Notes under the pieces: generated by a model
Told to the model about the DNA's origin: nothing
The model's database searches: none
What the model saw: only the letters and a program-made list of their open reading frames with translations
Program-made: the position numbers and the translations under genes
Part shown: positions 1-12,904 of the stretch, piece after piece
Numbering within the stretch: the first letter of the stretch is position 1
Layout: every line of letters begins with the position of its first letter
Origin: Chelonoidis abingdonii
Lineage: Eukaryota; Chordata; Testudines; Testudinidae
DNA: 64,000 bases
Assembly: GCF_003597395.2 (NCBI RefSeq)
Contig: NC_133773.1
Location: forward strand, 144,829,183-144,893,182
Reading direction: 5' to 3'

Positions 1-2040
1 GGTCACATTTGTCATTAATGCTGCTGAAAAGAAAAATCCTGTTTCCAAGGCATGTCTTGCCATTAAAGCTACATGCTTAAAAGATACAGAGATACAAATC
101 TCCTTCTTGTTGCTGCTTCAGAGGGGTGGATGCTGCTAAGTATTCATGGCAGAGCTGTAGCCTTTAAGTTAGGGACTGGTGCACTGCATGGTGTTTTTCC
201 AAGGAAGATATAGAGCCCCGTAGCTAAGGAAATGGTATGGAATTCAAAGGCAAAACTTGTTTCATAGTCAAGCAATAAAATATCCATATAAACACAACAA
301 ACTCTGACCATTGCTTTTAAAAATCATACCTGTTTTGGGGATCTGGGCCAATAATTTTCTACAAAGTAAATGCATATAAACCACCTGGAAACCTGCTAAC
401 TTAAGCAGTTAGTTAAAAAGATGTTTACTGGCAACTGCCAATGGAAAGGATAGACATAGCCAGGAGAATTCTTGGATGTCAGAGAACATCTAGGATTTAG
501 GGAAGGAGAATACAATTTTAAAGTCTTTATTCTGATCCCGGTCAAACTTCACCTAAACATCTCTAGAGTTGCACCCAAACAGACAAACCAGTAAATCTAA
601 CCCACCAAGAAAAAATCCAGCAGGTAAAGTAAACGTTGAATTTGGTAATACAGAGGAGAGCTACTGAAATGGTAAAACTCATATGTTAGTGTAATTCTAC
701 AGCTGCAGATGAAAAGCCAAATCAAGGATGGATGTATATTTCTCCATGCAATTTAAATAAAATATTCCTGTTAGTTGATGCAAGCCATGCAAAGCACCAA
801 GCTGGAGGAGACCCTTCCTGTAGGCCCACACTCAGGGTGGCAGTGGGCAACCTCTCCTCTGCTACCAGTCTGTTCTCCTGTAGCATATTTTCAAAGACAC
901 AGAGGGAACTTAATTCCCCCCTGGCAATGACTTTCACTGAATAACGCCCCCTAGTTCTGCTCTGTCACCCTGTTCCTGAAGCCGCTGGGGGGGAAGCACC
1001 GAGACACTGTCCCAGGGGTCGACAATACCTAGGTATCACCCATCTCCGTATCTTGCCCACTTCTGAGGCCAGGACCACTCCCACCCAGCTGTCTCTGGGC
1101 TTAAACTCAGGGCTCCAAACGGGCTTGAAGTGCCTGCTCTGAAACTCCTGCAGCCACAGCCTCCCTGCTCCATGGCCCAAGTGAGCTGGACTAAAGCTAG
1201 CTCAGGTATGTTTGCTCAAGCTGCACACCTGCCCGGTGACTGTAGTGTAGAATGATCTGCATTCTGGATGGGAGCTGTGCAAAACCGGCTCTGCTGCCGA
1301 TCAAGAGGCATGGTTGAAATGTCTGCTCTGCGATCTGCAGATATTTGCAAGGGACGACAAACTCTTTGACAAACCTTGACCCTAAACCGATGGACAGTCA
1401 ATACGCTCCCCCAGGGGACGGCAGGGGATTGATCCTGTCTGGCACTGGGCAGACCAACATCAGCAGACCTTCGAGCAGCGACAAGCCATGATCATTGACC
1501 TATCACTTTGAAACTCTTATGATTGCACTCAGCCTGTTGCATTGCCTACAGGTGCATCTCATGAAGGACGTGGATCCCTGTAGTTCAGTCACTGGCGTCT
1601 GCCTGGGGATCCCTAAGCCAGGCAGGCAGGAACGAGCAAAAGGGAGACCGTGGCCACTATGTTTAACTCTCATAAGTTCGACCAGGAGAGGTATATACGG
1701 GGATGCTCAAATGCCAAAGTCACAGCTGGAGAGAGGCGTGACACAGGGGCATCCAGGCCACACCCCCTTGGCACAGGCTCCACCCCTTTCCCCTGTTCCA
1801 CTGATAGCAAGACAGGATGCAGTCATCTCTTATGCTGTTAGAGGGTCCCCTCACATGGAGTGATCCTCTCTGGTCCAGATGTGCTACCTCTGCAGCCAGC
1901 TGCCAGGGACTTGACATGAAGCAGCTGCACCACATTTGAGAGTCTGGCCCATGTGCAATAGAAATCAGGTCAAATTGTTCCCCATCCTTGCTAGGTGTTG
2001 CCATAAAGAACAATATAAACAATAGTCTGGGGAGGCAGCC
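1..2040. other. intronic sequence, no feature recognised
   Basis: I see no exon, RNA gene or recognisable repeat here. The open frames of 60-120 codons have no recognisable domain and overlap each other on both strands. Confidence 0.5.
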
Positions 2041-2330
2041 TGGACACAGCAATAAACAGGGACTCAGGAAACCTGGGTTCTATTTCCAGCTAAGCAACTG
2101 AGCTGCTGAGTGACCTAGGGCCAGTCACTTTCCCGCTCCATGCCTCGGTTTCCCCTCCCAGACTTTGTGTGTCTGGTTCATTTAGACGGTGAACTCTTCA
2201 GGGCAGGGACAGCCTGGCACGATGAGGCCCTGATCTTTCCCTTACCCTTGTGAGGATAAATACACTGAAGATTGTGAGGTGCTCAGATATGACCATAATG
2301 GGGTCAGGTAAGTCTCTAAGACAGGCAGAC
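2041..2330 (+). repeat. MIR-like core-SINE
   Basis: The order is typical of an amniote MIR-type SINE: 'acctgggttctatttcc', then 'tgacctagggccagtcact', then 'cctcggtttcccc', followed by a tail with 'gggcagggac' and 'gaggccctgatc'. It is old and diverged. Confidence 0.55.
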
Positions 2331-2644
2331 AGATGGAGCTCAGTGGGGCCCCCAGGCACTAATGTAATACAAATCATTAATAATAATTCTACACGTAGCA
2401 GACACCCTGAGCAAGTGCAATAGACAGATCAATATCAGCTGAAAGTGATACTGATGAATATGAAATTCATATACTGAGACTCGGTTTTGCATAGCTAGGC
2501 ACACGGGGGGGGGAGGGGCAGAGGATTGGGAAAACGGTTTATGTGACAATATTGAAAAGATAAACAGGGTAACCTTGCTAAATATAAGCCAGCTAGCCTG
2601 ATATTGATCTCAGGCAGAAATGTGCAATGGCTGATATCAGATTC

Positions 2645-2886
2645 ACATTAGAACAGCCAGACTAGTTCAGACCAAAGGTCCATGTAGCCCAGTATCCTGT
2701 CTGCTGACAGTGGCCAATGCTAGGTGCCCCAGAGGGAATGAACAGAACAGGGAATCATCATGTGATCCATCCCATCGCCCATTCCCAGCTTCTGTCAAAC
2801 AGAGACTAGAGACACCATCCCTGTCCATCCTGGCTAATAGCCATTGATGGATCTATCCTCCATGAATTTACCTAGTTCTTTTCTGA
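2645..2886. repeat. dispersed reptile repeat, probably CR1-related
   Basis: The text running from 'cagaccaaaggtccatgta' through 'cagtggccaatgctaggtg' to 'gaatttacctagttctttt' matches a repeat I recall as very common in turtle and crocodilian genomes, possibly a CR1 read antisense. It directly abuts the CR1 piece that follows. The family name is uncertain. Confidence 0.5.
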
Positions 2887-3880
2887 ACCCTCACTCAATA
2901 AAGAACTAAAGGATGGTCACATCATTCATGCTAACCAACATGGTGTTATGGAAAATAGGTCTTGTTAAACAAACTCCATATTGTTCTTTGATAAGATGCC
3001 AAGTTTGGTTGAGAAAAGTAACTGTGTTGACCTTATAGGCAGATTTCTGTAAGGCAATTGATTTAATCCCAAATAATTAAAATGTCAGCACTATGCAAAA
3101 TCAATGCATCCCATATTAAATGGATTAAAAACTGTCTAACTGATAGATCTCAAGAAGTAATTGTAACTGGGGAATATCATCCAATGGGCAAGTTTCTGCT
3201 GGGGCCCTACTGAGATCAGTTCTTAGTCCATTGTTATTCAATATCTTTAATAATGATCTGGAAAAAAATAAAATCATTTCTGGTAAAGTTTACAAATGAC
3301 ACACAGATGAGTGAAGTGGAAAATAATGATGAGGGCAGGTCACTTATACAGAGCAATCAGGATCAAACAGTGGGATAGGAAGAAACAGCCTCTATTTGAA
3401 TATGACCAAACGCAAGGTCACACATCTAAAAGCAAAGAATGTAGGTCACACTTCCAGGATGGGGGACTCTATCCTGGACAGCAGTGACTCTGAAAAGGTC
3501 ATAGAAATGATGGTAGATAATCAACTGATCATGAGCTGATGATGCTGTGATTAAGAAGGTTTACATGGTCCTTGGATGCGTAAGCAAGGGAATATTGAGA
3601 AGGAGTAGAGAGGTGGTATTATCTCTGTATATGGCCACTACTGGGTACTGTGTTCAATTCTCTTGGCCCCACTTCAAAAGGGACGCTGACCAGTTGCAAA
3701 GGATTCAGAAAAGAGCTGCAAGAATGATTCAAGGTCTGGAAAACCTGCTTTCCAGTGAGAGATTTCAGAAGCTCAATTTAGCATATCCCAAAGGTTAAGA
3801 GGTGACTTGACTACAGTCTACATCACCCACATGGGGAAGAGATTTCCAGCTGTAGAGGACTCTTTAACTTAGCAGACTTA
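2887..3880 (+). mobile_element. CR1/L3-type LINE remnant, part 1 (reverse transcriptase region)
   Basis: Decayed plus-strand LINE sequence. Broken frames still show the reverse transcriptase text HGVMENRSC (about 2937) and, about 3200-3300, the S-x-LSPLLFNIF-like block. The frame at 3547-3798 holds LGCVSKGILRRSREVVLSLY and IQKRAARMIQGLEN, the conserved C-terminal region of CR1 ORF2. Stops and frameshifts make it dead. The element continues at 5967 after a Harbinger-like insertion. Confidence 0.75.
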
Positions 3881-5963
3881 GGCCTGGTCTACGCTACGCG
3901 TTTAAACCGATTTTAGCAGCATTAAACCGATTTAATGCTGTACCCGTCCACACTACGAGGCCCTTTGTATCGATATAAAGGGCTCTTTAAATCGGTTTCT
4001 GTACTCCTCCCCAACGAGAGGAGTAGCGCTAAAATCGGTATTACCATATCGGATTAGGGTTAGTGTGGCCGCAATTCAATGTATTGGCCTCCGGGCGGCA
4101 TCCCACAGTGCACCACTGTGACCGCTCTGGACAGCAATCTGAACTTGGATGCAGGGCCAGGTAAACACGAAAAGCCCCGCGAAATTTTGATTTTCATTTC
4201 CTGTTCACCCAGTGTAGAGCTCTGATCAGCACGGGCGTGATGCAGTCCCAAATCCAAAAACAGCTCCAGCATGACCGTACGGGAGATACTGGATCTATCG
4301 CTGTATGGGAAACAAATCTGTTCTATCAAAGCTCCGTTACAGAAGACGAAATGCCAGAGTGTTTGAAAAAAAATCTCAGGCTACACAGTGCTGCGTGACA
4401 AGCGTAATGGGAAGCCAGAGACTCAAATGGACGTCCATGAAGGGAGGAGGGGTACTGAGGACTCCAGCTAACCCACAGTCCCCGGCAGTCTCCAAAAGTA
4501 TTTGCATTCTTGCTGAGCTCCAATGCCTGTAGTCAAACATATGTCCAGCGTGGTTCAGGGAATAGCTCGTCAATTTACTCTCCCCCTGCACGTGAAAGAA
4601 AAGGAAAGAAATCATTTCTTGACTCTTTCAGTGTCACCCTATGTGTACTGAATGCTACTGGTTGACGCGATGCCGCAGCAGTAAAGAGCCAGTATCCGCT
4701 CCTCTCCCCTGCCGGTGCAGATGGTGCAGTAAGACTTGTAGCCATCCTTGTTATCAGCCGTGGGTGCTCCTGCTGGCTTCAGGTGAGGCTGGCCGGAGGC
4801 GCGCTGGGTGAAAATAAGGAATGATTCTCGGTCATTCCCAGTAGATGGTACAGAACGGCTGGTAACTGTCCTCATCATAGCAATGGGGGCTGAGCTCCAT
4901 CAGCCCCATCCCTTTCCTGTGTAAAGAAAAGATTCTGTCCTGCCTGGACTGTCATAGCAGCAGGATGCTGGCTCCTCTCCCCTGCACCGCTTAATGTCCT
5001 ACCTGGACTGTCATAGCACCGGAGGCTGCTCCCCCTCATTTTATCTCACTAACAAGTACTGTTTCTTATTCCTGCATTTTATTTACTTCATGACACAAAT
5101 GGGAGGACACTGCCACGGTAGCCCAGGAAGGCTGGGAGGAGGGAAGCAACGGGTGGTTTTTGCAGGGCACCCCCGTGGATGGCATGTAGCTCATCATTTC
5201 TGCGGATCTGCCACAGAGCGGCTGTCTCTCTGATACACTGGTTCTCTAGTACACTTGCCCCATATTCTAGGCAGGACTGACTCTATTTTTAGAAACCTTA
5301 AAGGAGGAATTGACTCAGGGAGTCATTCCCAGTTTTGCCTTTGCGCCCCCAGCCGATCTCAGCCAGGGGCACCCATGATAGCAGCAGACAGTACAGAAGA
5401 ACAGCTAACCGTCATCTCATTATCAATTTACACTGGCAGCGGACAGTACAGAATGACTGATAACCGTCACTGCTATCATGCAAAAGCAAATGAATGCTTC
5501 TGTGTAGCGCTGGAGTATCGCCTCTGTCTGCGGCATCCCGTACACATACGGTGACTGTAAAAAAAAAAATGCTGAACGGGCTCCATGGTTGCCGTGCTAT
5601 GGCGTCTGCCAGGGCAATCCAGGGAAAAAGGGCGCAAAATGATTGTCTGCCATTGCTTTCCCGGAGGAAGAAATGACTGATGACATTTACTCAGAACCAC
5701 CCGCGACAATGATTTTTGCCCCATCAGCCACTGGGCTCTCAACCCAGAATTCTAAGGGCCAGCGGAGACTGCGGGAACTATGGGAAAGCTACGGAATAGC
5801 TACCCACAGGGCAACACTCCGGAAATCGACGTTAGCCTCGGATCATGGACGCACACTGCCGAATTAATGTGCTTAGTGTGGCCGTGTGCACTCGACTTTA
5901 TACAATCTGTTTTATAAAACCGGTTTATGTAAAATGGGAATAAACCTGTAGTGTACACGTACC
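3881..5963 (+). mobile_element. Harbinger-type DNA transposon (2083 bp) with Myb/SANT gene relic
   Basis: The element lies between TTA (3878-3880) and TTA (5964-5966), a 3-bp TWA-type target duplication as used by PIF/Harbinger. Its ends are imperfect inverted repeats (GGCCTGGTCTACGCTAC, and GGTACGTGTACACTAC read inward from the right). It sits inside a CR1 whose text resumes exactly after the right TTA. At 4305-4420 a frame reads GNKSVLSKLRYRRRNARVFEKK, resembling the Myb/SANT-like proteins carried by Harbinger elements in turtles. The frame then breaks. No DDE transposase was recognised, so it is non-autonomous or badly decayed. The superfamily call is inference from the target duplication and cargo. 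Confidence 0.7.
4305..4420 (+). pseudogene. Myb/SANT-like (Harbinger accessory protein) relic
   Basis: The translated stretch matches SVLSELRS-x-RRNAKVFEKISKG of turtle Myb/SANT domain proteins, as recalled, with substitutions, and loses the frame after KKSQ. Upstream, 4265-4305 keeps the preceding EILDL text in another frame. It is a transposon gene relic and not a host gene. Confidence 0.55.
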
Positions 5964-6152
5964 TTAAGCCAGAAAGAGACCCAAGGGCTGGAATCTGAAG
6001 CTAGATAAATTAATATTAGAAATAAGGTGCAGAACTTTAACACTGGGGGTGATTAAGCACTGGAACAACTGGCCTTGGAACATGGTGGAGTCTCCATCTC
6101 TTCAAGTCTTTAAATCAGGATTAGACATTTTTCGAAAAGATACCCTCTAGCT
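5964..6152 (+). mobile_element. CR1/L3-type LINE remnant, part 2
   Basis: Resumption of the LINE broken at 3880. Around 5985-6150 the sequence decodes in pieces as GWNLKLDKLILEIRCRTLTL and VESPSLQVFKSGLDIF, the C-terminal tail of CR1 ORF2. It is interrupted again at 6152 by a hAT-like MITE. Confidence 0.7.
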
Positions 6153-6463
6153 CAGAGGCCAGCCACCTTTCAGCAGTGCTGTGCCGAGTCTTCGTTTAGT
6201 CACTCTGATTTAAGGTTTCGTGCGCCAGTCATACATTTTAATGTTTTTAGAAGGTCTCTTTCTATAAATCTATAAAATATAATTAAAATATTTTTGTATG
6301 TAAAGCAAATAAGGATTTTAAAATGTTTAAGAAGCTTCATTTAAAATTAAATTAAAATGCAGAGCCCCCCAGACCAGTGGCCAGGACCCTGCCAGTGTAA
6401 GTGCCACTGAAAATCAGCTCGCGTTCCACCTTTGGCACATACGCCATAGGTTGCCTACCTCTG
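6153..6463. mobile_element. hAT-like MITE (311 bp)
   Basis: It starts CAGAGG and ends GGTTGCCTACCTCTG, the right end being an inverted CAGAGG-type terminus. It is flanked by ctctagct (6145-6152) and ctgtagct (6464-6471), an 8-bp target duplication matching at 7 of 8 bases, as expected for hAT elements. The host CR1 text continues across it. Confidence 0.7.
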
Positions 6464-7065
6464 CTGTAGCTCAACCAAAGAAATGGACTGTGTTTAAGGC
6501 TTCCGTCACTCAGGATTTATTAATTTAATTTTTCAGGCTTTATTTTTAGCAATTTTTGAGTTTTATGTAGATGTCAGGGCTCTCTCTTTGCATATACTGT
6601 ACTAACTAATGCATATTATATACACTGCTCATTACAAAAGTATATACTCTAATGAGTAATCTCTTTGTAACGTTCCCTTGTGCATTTTAATGTAGTACTC
6701 TTTCAAACAGCCCTATGTTAAAGCACACGAGGGAACCTCTAATGTGCACCAGAAGGGTCTACACAGACCAATTAATGAGCAACACGTTAACGTGCTTTAT
6801 AAATCACCCCCCCCCAAGTCTGCATTATTGCTCCATGTAGACAAAACCTACCTTAGATACCAAAACCATCTGAGGTGCTTTTCTGCTGCTTATTGGATAA
6901 ACACCAAATGTTTATTTTGTTTTATTTTATAATTGGGATGTTTTAAGGGTGTTCATTGGTTAAACCCTGAAATCAGATGTTCTACTCATGTTATACAGGA
7001 GGTCAGACTAGATAATTACAATGGTCCTTTCTGGTCTTAAAATCTCTGGAACTCTGAAATACATG
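6464..7065 (+). mobile_element. CR1/L3-type LINE remnant, part 3 with 3' end, and a probable third insertion
   Basis: CR1 tail text continues to about 6520. The element's 3' end, 'caggaggtcagactagata', lies near 7000 and runs to about 7060. Between roughly 6560 and 6870 is an AT-rich segment that does not read as CR1, with paired motifs ('gttcccttgtgcattttaa', 'gagggaacctctaatgtgc') pointing to another MITE-like insertion whose exact ends I could not fix. Confidence 0.55.
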
Positions 7066-7069
7066 AGCC

Positions 7070-8680
7070 TCATGTAGGTATTAACACAGGCAAGCAAAGG
7101 GCAAGAGATGTTTTGCTGCAGTTTGGACTGAGTGCTTATATAACAGACTCTTCACTCATTGTGGTACGTCATTGCTTCTGAAGGCTACAGCCAAAAAAAG
7201 AGCCAAGTGAGGGTCATGGAGAGCCCAGACAGACCATGGCAAAGACAGGACTTGTTTGAATTTACTGCTAGTTGGTTACTACTCTGACTTCATGGAAGTT
7301 TCAAAGTGAACAAACATGAGGATGTGGAATGGCAGCTGCTCCCATCAAATCTCAGTGTCTGGGACATAGAATCACACAGGTTCTGATCACCGACAGAGGA
7401 CCTCAACTCTGACAAGTGAGCTTTCAGGAATTTGCTAAAACCCAGCCATGTCAGTCATCACCTCTTTGCCAAAATACCCACCGAGTAACGGGATGGCCCA
7501 GAGAACCATTCAGACAAGGTGAGATCTCTTAATGCTAAACATGGTGACCCACAGAAATATTCTAGTAGAAGGACTGGCTTCCCTAGCAGAGATACTAATG
7601 TGGAGATAAACAAGCACTTCACGTCCCACAAGAGTTACTCAAATTCACACAAATCTAACTTACAAATGCAAGGGAAGAAGCATGGTCCAAGGGACGCAGC
7701 ACTGGATGGGGCAATGGGGAATCTGGTTCCCAGCTCTGAAACTGACTGACTGCGTGAACTTGAACGAGTCACTGTTGTGATAATTGGGCCTACAAATTTA
7801 CCATAATTGTAAGTTTAACTGTAAAAAGTGAGTGAAAGTTTATGTCGTCACAACAACCTATAATAACGAACGTTGATGGGAAAAAGAGACAGAAAAGACT
7901 AAATCAGTCCAAAAAAAAAGGCCTCCTAACTGCTATAGTTCAAGGACTGGATCAAGATCATGCCTGGTAAACAAGAACAGTGTGGAACCAGAAATTAGCA
8001 AATACAAACTGATGTGTTGGAAACTAGATCTAACTGGTGGACAAAATAACGAGGGGTCGGGCTGTTCCACCCACCACACCCTTTGTGGGGTCCTTAAAGA
8101 AAGAGATTTTGAGGAGAAAAATTGGCTACTGGCAAGAGCTTCACCATCATGCTTGCCACCCCCACCATCTCCTGGGACTCTGGGCCTTCGTCCTCCTGAT
8201 CCTAAGACATGTCCTGACCAGGTCAGGCCAGAGAGAGGGACCCATATGACATCACCACCTCTACCAGCTCCAGATGAATCCCAGCCACCACCTGGGATGA
8301 AACAGGATCCAACTTTAACAACAACAGCTCCAGTCTATCTCAACTCACTTCTCTTTTTCCCGAAAAAGACAGTGATCGCCATCTTTGGTGCCATCTAAGA
8401 GACTATCAAAGAGGGGAAGTTTCCTTCTAAAAACTCTCTCCAGCTAATGGAAAAGGGAACAAGGAACCACCTTACATTTCAAAGGCTTCCGCTTCTTTTT
8501 CTGTGTCTTCAGTAAAAGGTTAAGGATTTTTAATGGTGCCATGGTACTAAGCAGCCTAAAGTCTTTGTATGCCAAACACCAGACCTTCTTTAAAACGAAC
8601 ATTGGCCAGTGACCGGGTTATGTTAACACCTTTTGCTCAGATGTTCCACCTAAATTAACACAACTTCCCTTCACCTCTGT
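7070..8680. other. intronic sequence with one weak MIR-like fragment
   Basis: About 7690-7775 resembles a MIR head ('gggaatctggttcccagct', 'cgtgaacttgaacgagtcact'). Otherwise I see nothing recognisable. Confidence 0.4.
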
Positions 8681-8684
8681 TTCT

Positions 8685-8835
8685 TCTCCCACCCACCATC
8701 CCTTCTAGCTGGACTGGGAGCTCTCTGCAGCAGAGACTCCATTCGTATGTGTGTGCACATCACCTTGCACAACAGGGCTCTGATCTCAGATAGGCCCACT
8801 GGATGCTACCCCAATACAAATAAAAAAACAGCCAC
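8685..8835 (+). repeat. MIR-like SINE tail
   Basis: It matches the tail form 'gactgggagctctctgcag ... gctctgatctcagatagg ... ggatgctaccccaatacaa' seen at the end of reptile MIR-like copies; a fuller copy is at 27285. Confidence 0.5.
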
Positions 8836-8839
8836 CACC

Positions 8840-10010
8840 AGAGGAAAGGCAAGGGAGGTAAACATGTTTCTGTGACAGACCAGCCGGCGGCTGGAGCAAG
8901 GAATCCTGTTATTAGGGTTGTTAGGACTGGTTGACGAAATGTGTTTGGGAGCACACTGCATTCCCCCCACCAGGAGCCCCTGGCAGACTCCCAACTTCCT
9001 TCCCTTCCCCACCTAGCCCCACCATCACCTGGGGACACAGCAGAGAGGGTCGCCCTCTGGGGAGCTTGGTTTGAATTTCGCCATCGTGGAGTTAAGCGGT
9101 TCCATTATATTTTACTGTTGTGGGGAGGGTGTGTTGGGGGGGGGGGATATCGCTATGAAAAGGGGCTTGTCGGAGTTCGTAGCTTAATTAGGCATCGTTG
9201 GAGAGGGGACATAAAGGCTGAATGGATCATTATTCCCCATTTTTACTGCCAGTGAAAAGCCCTTCCCTGCACTCCCCCATCTCTGGTTCCACTTTTAACA
9301 GATCCTTCCATTAATTGCTCTGGGGGACAAGGGGGAAATAAAATAAACAATCAAGGAGAACAGAGGGGCAAGAAGAGCTCAGAAATTAAAATCACCAGTG
9401 CCCCCCCCCTACACACACACTACCTCTGAAGAGAAGCACGCAGGAGCAATCGCAATTATATTGGTCCCCAGCTGGAGAGAAATGCGGTGCTAATGCCACA
9501 TGCCCCTACGCAGCATTTGCAGGAATAGGGGTGTTCAGATTTCCAGTTAGTGGCATCTGAAAGCTTGTTTTTGGGAGATACTAAGTGACTTGCTCAGAGA
9601 ACCCAGCTGGAGGTTCCTCACTCGCTATCAGAAATGAGCCACCTGCTGGAGTCTCATATTTAAAGCTATATCTCAAATAGATGAGGGAGGTCAAAATAAC
9701 CCAAACTCATTGCTGGCTACTTTCATCAAAGCTCAGAGGCACCGGAAAGGATGGATATTTTTTGCCCCTTGAAAGGACAGAATGAGAGCTTGGATGTCCC
9801 TAGATCTAGGTGGCACCTGATTTTATTATCGTTTATAATATAGGAGCACCTCAAGTCCCCAAATAAGATCCAGACCCTGTTGTGGTGGCCACTGTGCATA
9901 AACCTAGTGACAGACAATCCCAAAACAAGGCAGAATCATGGTCCCTCTTCTACCAACCAGGCACAGAGAGATTTAGAACCCAACTCAGAAAAAAAATCAC
10001 TTTTCATTAT
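8840..10010. other. intronic sequence, no gene recognised
   Basis: GC-rich patches (8880-9060) and homopolymer G and C runs (about 9135-9145, 9400-9410). No recognisable coding or transposon sequence. Confidence 0.4.
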
Positions 10011-10014
10011 TATA

Positions 10015-10160
10015 GCATTTAAGCACCACTGAAGTTACTGAGACTGTCCTGAACTAGGACCTTAAGTAACTCATCCAAGGTCACACAGGGAGTCTGTAGC
10101 AGAGCTGGGACCTGAAACAGTCTAAACCTCTATCCATCAGGCCATCTTTCCTATTCTTTT
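10015..10160 (-). repeat. MIR-like SINE, antisense
   Basis: 'ttaagtaactcatccaagg', 'tcacacagggagtctgtag' and 'cagagctgggacctgaaa' are the inverted core of a MIR-type element. Confidence 0.6.
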
Positions 10161-10164
10161 GCCA

Positions 10165-12900
10165 TTCATTCATTCCAAAACCTAGAACCACAGTTTGGTC
10201 CCTAAGAAAATCCCATCAGTGTCACCGGTTAATGAGAGAATTTCATGGAATACGCACAGCTGCCAAGTCTCATCTGAATTACTGCGATTTTTCCAACAAG
10301 GGAGAGATGGAAATGGGCATCCGCACATATGAGTCTCATTCTCAGCGTGGCTCAAAGCATGCGGCAGCAGCATCAGGTCAGAGCAGCAATCCAGTGGGGA
10401 CTTGGCGATTGTTTTTGTGTGGGCATCGCCCCTGCCTAGAAGACATACTACAAGCTGCACCAAGCCAGAGACTAGCTTGTGCAGATGCCAGTTCCTGCCT
10501 CCCCACTGAGGCCACAGCTGCTTGTGTTCCAAGCAGCAAAGGCTGCTGGAAAAATCTCAGGATTGGGCTAATTTCAGATTTACACACCATCCATGAAACT
10601 GTGATCATCACAGGGCCCTAACCATAACAGCCCCATCTCGCCACCACAACCCACTGCCCTCTCCTCTCCTTGTGTTAGCCTGGAGTCATTTGTCTAGGAT
10701 ATTGACAACAACTGCTGCTGCAATGAATACGCTGAGTATTTATCTCCTTTTCTTCTTGAAAGTATCAAAGTGTCACACTGTTTCACTACAACACAAATAA
10801 GAGACACCCTGGTCTAGAACATAAGGTATTTAAATCTGTGTTAAGCAACATCTGCTCATAATGATTTTAAAGTATAATAAAATAATATAAAATTATCAGA
10901 ATACTTTGACTATCATATTATGCCAGCAATGTCACAATATAACGTGACATGTCATATTATGTACAACTACTGACATGTCATGAAATAATGTAGAAATAAT
11001 AGAAATAATATCAAAATGAAAACAAATTGAAACATAAGTTTCATTTCGAAATAAAATTGCATTTTTTTTGTTCCAAATGAACAATTGGAAACAGATTTTT
11101 CTTGGAATTTCTGTTGGGGAAATTTCCCTCTCCTTCCTCAGTGAAAACATCTCTGGATACATCACTGGCAAGGTGGGGTGATGGCGGGGTGGGCAAGCCA
11201 AGTCCTGCTCCTCTGGGAAAGGGCTGGAGAAGCTAAAGGGCTGTCTCTTGTCACAGCAGACAGCATGGGCTAGTAACATCCTGGATTGGCATCAGGGCCT
11301 CCCATGCAGAGGGCGACTCCAGCTTTGCCTCTGACACCGCCTCGGGGCAGTTCTATAAACACACATCTTCCAATTTTTACAAGAGTTCGAAGACAGCAGG
11401 CAGCTGGCAGCTCTAGGAGCTGGTTCCCCAAGACAGGGCAAAACCCAGAGACCATCAGCACAAGTCACTCCCGTGCTGTCCCACCAACAAGCCCCACGTC
11501 TGGGCAGGAGGGATCTCCTATGGGTGTTGGAAGGGAGCTCAGCCTCCCAGCTGGGGGAGCCAGTGCAGGGGCCTGTCAGTGCTAGCACTGGCCATGCTGG
11601 GGGGTGTTGGAAGCACTGATCCCCGCCCCCCATCCCACCCAGATGTAGGCCTCTCCCCCACCCACCAGCTCATCCAATACAGGCCACAGCGAACGGCACC
11701 ATACGGTAACATGCTCACGCAGGATCATCCCAGCCTATACTAAGGCAACTTCCTCGGGGCTTTCAGGCCTACAGCCTTAGTCTGAGCTGGATGTGGGGGG
11801 AAAGCAGCCACGCCACCAGCTGGAGAGCCTTTTCCTGCAGACAAAGGACAAGGTAATCAGTTGGCAAGAGCAAACAGGGGCAGAGGAACATGTGGGGGGC
11901 AAGTGGCCATGCCAGCCCCATGCAGGGAGGGAGGCAGGGCTTGGGTGCAGGGCAAGCAAGGCTAGAGAGAGCAGCAATGCCAGTTCCAGCCTTTGGAAAA
12001 CATGATCACCCTATCTAGTATGTGCACCGGTGCTTGTTCAAGTTCTGTCTGCAGCTCCCCTCCCCCCTCAGCGCAATGGGGAGATTGGACCAGCGACTCG
12101 GGCCAGCCCAGTGGCAGGGGGGGATTGGGCAAGTGGCTCAGGCCAGCCCCAGAGGGGCAAGGAGGGGAGGCTTGGGCTGCCACACACACTGTCCTGTTTT
12201 CCCTTTGGGAAATATGGTCACCCTACGACTGCACCCAAACCAGTGCTGCAATGGAGTAGTGAGCCTGGTGAAAGCCTCGCATTTCACCTGCTGCCCACAG
12301 CCGCGGTCCGATTCCTTCAGGGGTGCTGAGGATGCCTGGGAACCCCCATTCCCTCCTCTCCCAGTTGCTGCCTCGATTCTGACGCAACAGAACAATCAGA
12401 GGAATCTATCTGAGGGCTCCAAACACTTCCCGCTCCAGCAGTGAGGCACAAGATTGCAGCTCCCCTGGGTCTGGCTTCTGTAGGATCAGGGACCTGGCCT
12501 GGGAGCTAGGCTGCAGCCAGTGCACTAATCTACACGCTAGTCATCAAGAGAGAATGGGAGAAAGAGAGAGCGAGCAGGAGAAAACTAGCCAAGTGGCAGG
12601 CAAGCCAGTGGAGCAACCAGTTACCCAGCGAGAGCACCAGGCAAAGTGACAGCAGGGAGACAGAGAGGGATCAGCCAACAAGAGGGGGGAAAAACATCAG
12701 GTGGACCCAAATCCAACCCCTGGCTCCCACAATCCACCTCAGACTCTGGACAAGTTTGGATCCAAATTCCTTGGCTGCCCCCATATCTTCCTAACGTGCT
12801 GAACCGAAATCTGGGAGCCCAGCTTTGGAAACATCTGGGGCCATATCCAAGCTTTGTGGTCTTTGAAAAAAATCAATTTTAGTTACAAAACCCCTTCCTA
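10165..12900. other. intronic sequence; AT-rich repeat remnant near 11000-11110
   Basis: Open frames of up to about 140 codons (12022-12444) lie in GC-rich, purine-rich sequence and have no recognisable domain. At 11000-11110 is a short stretch of the 'gaaatttc'-rich repeat also seen at 21, 22, 28 and 31 kb. 10850-11000 is strongly AT-rich with repeated 'cataTTATG'-like words. Confidence 0.4.
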
Positions 12901-12904
12901 AAAA

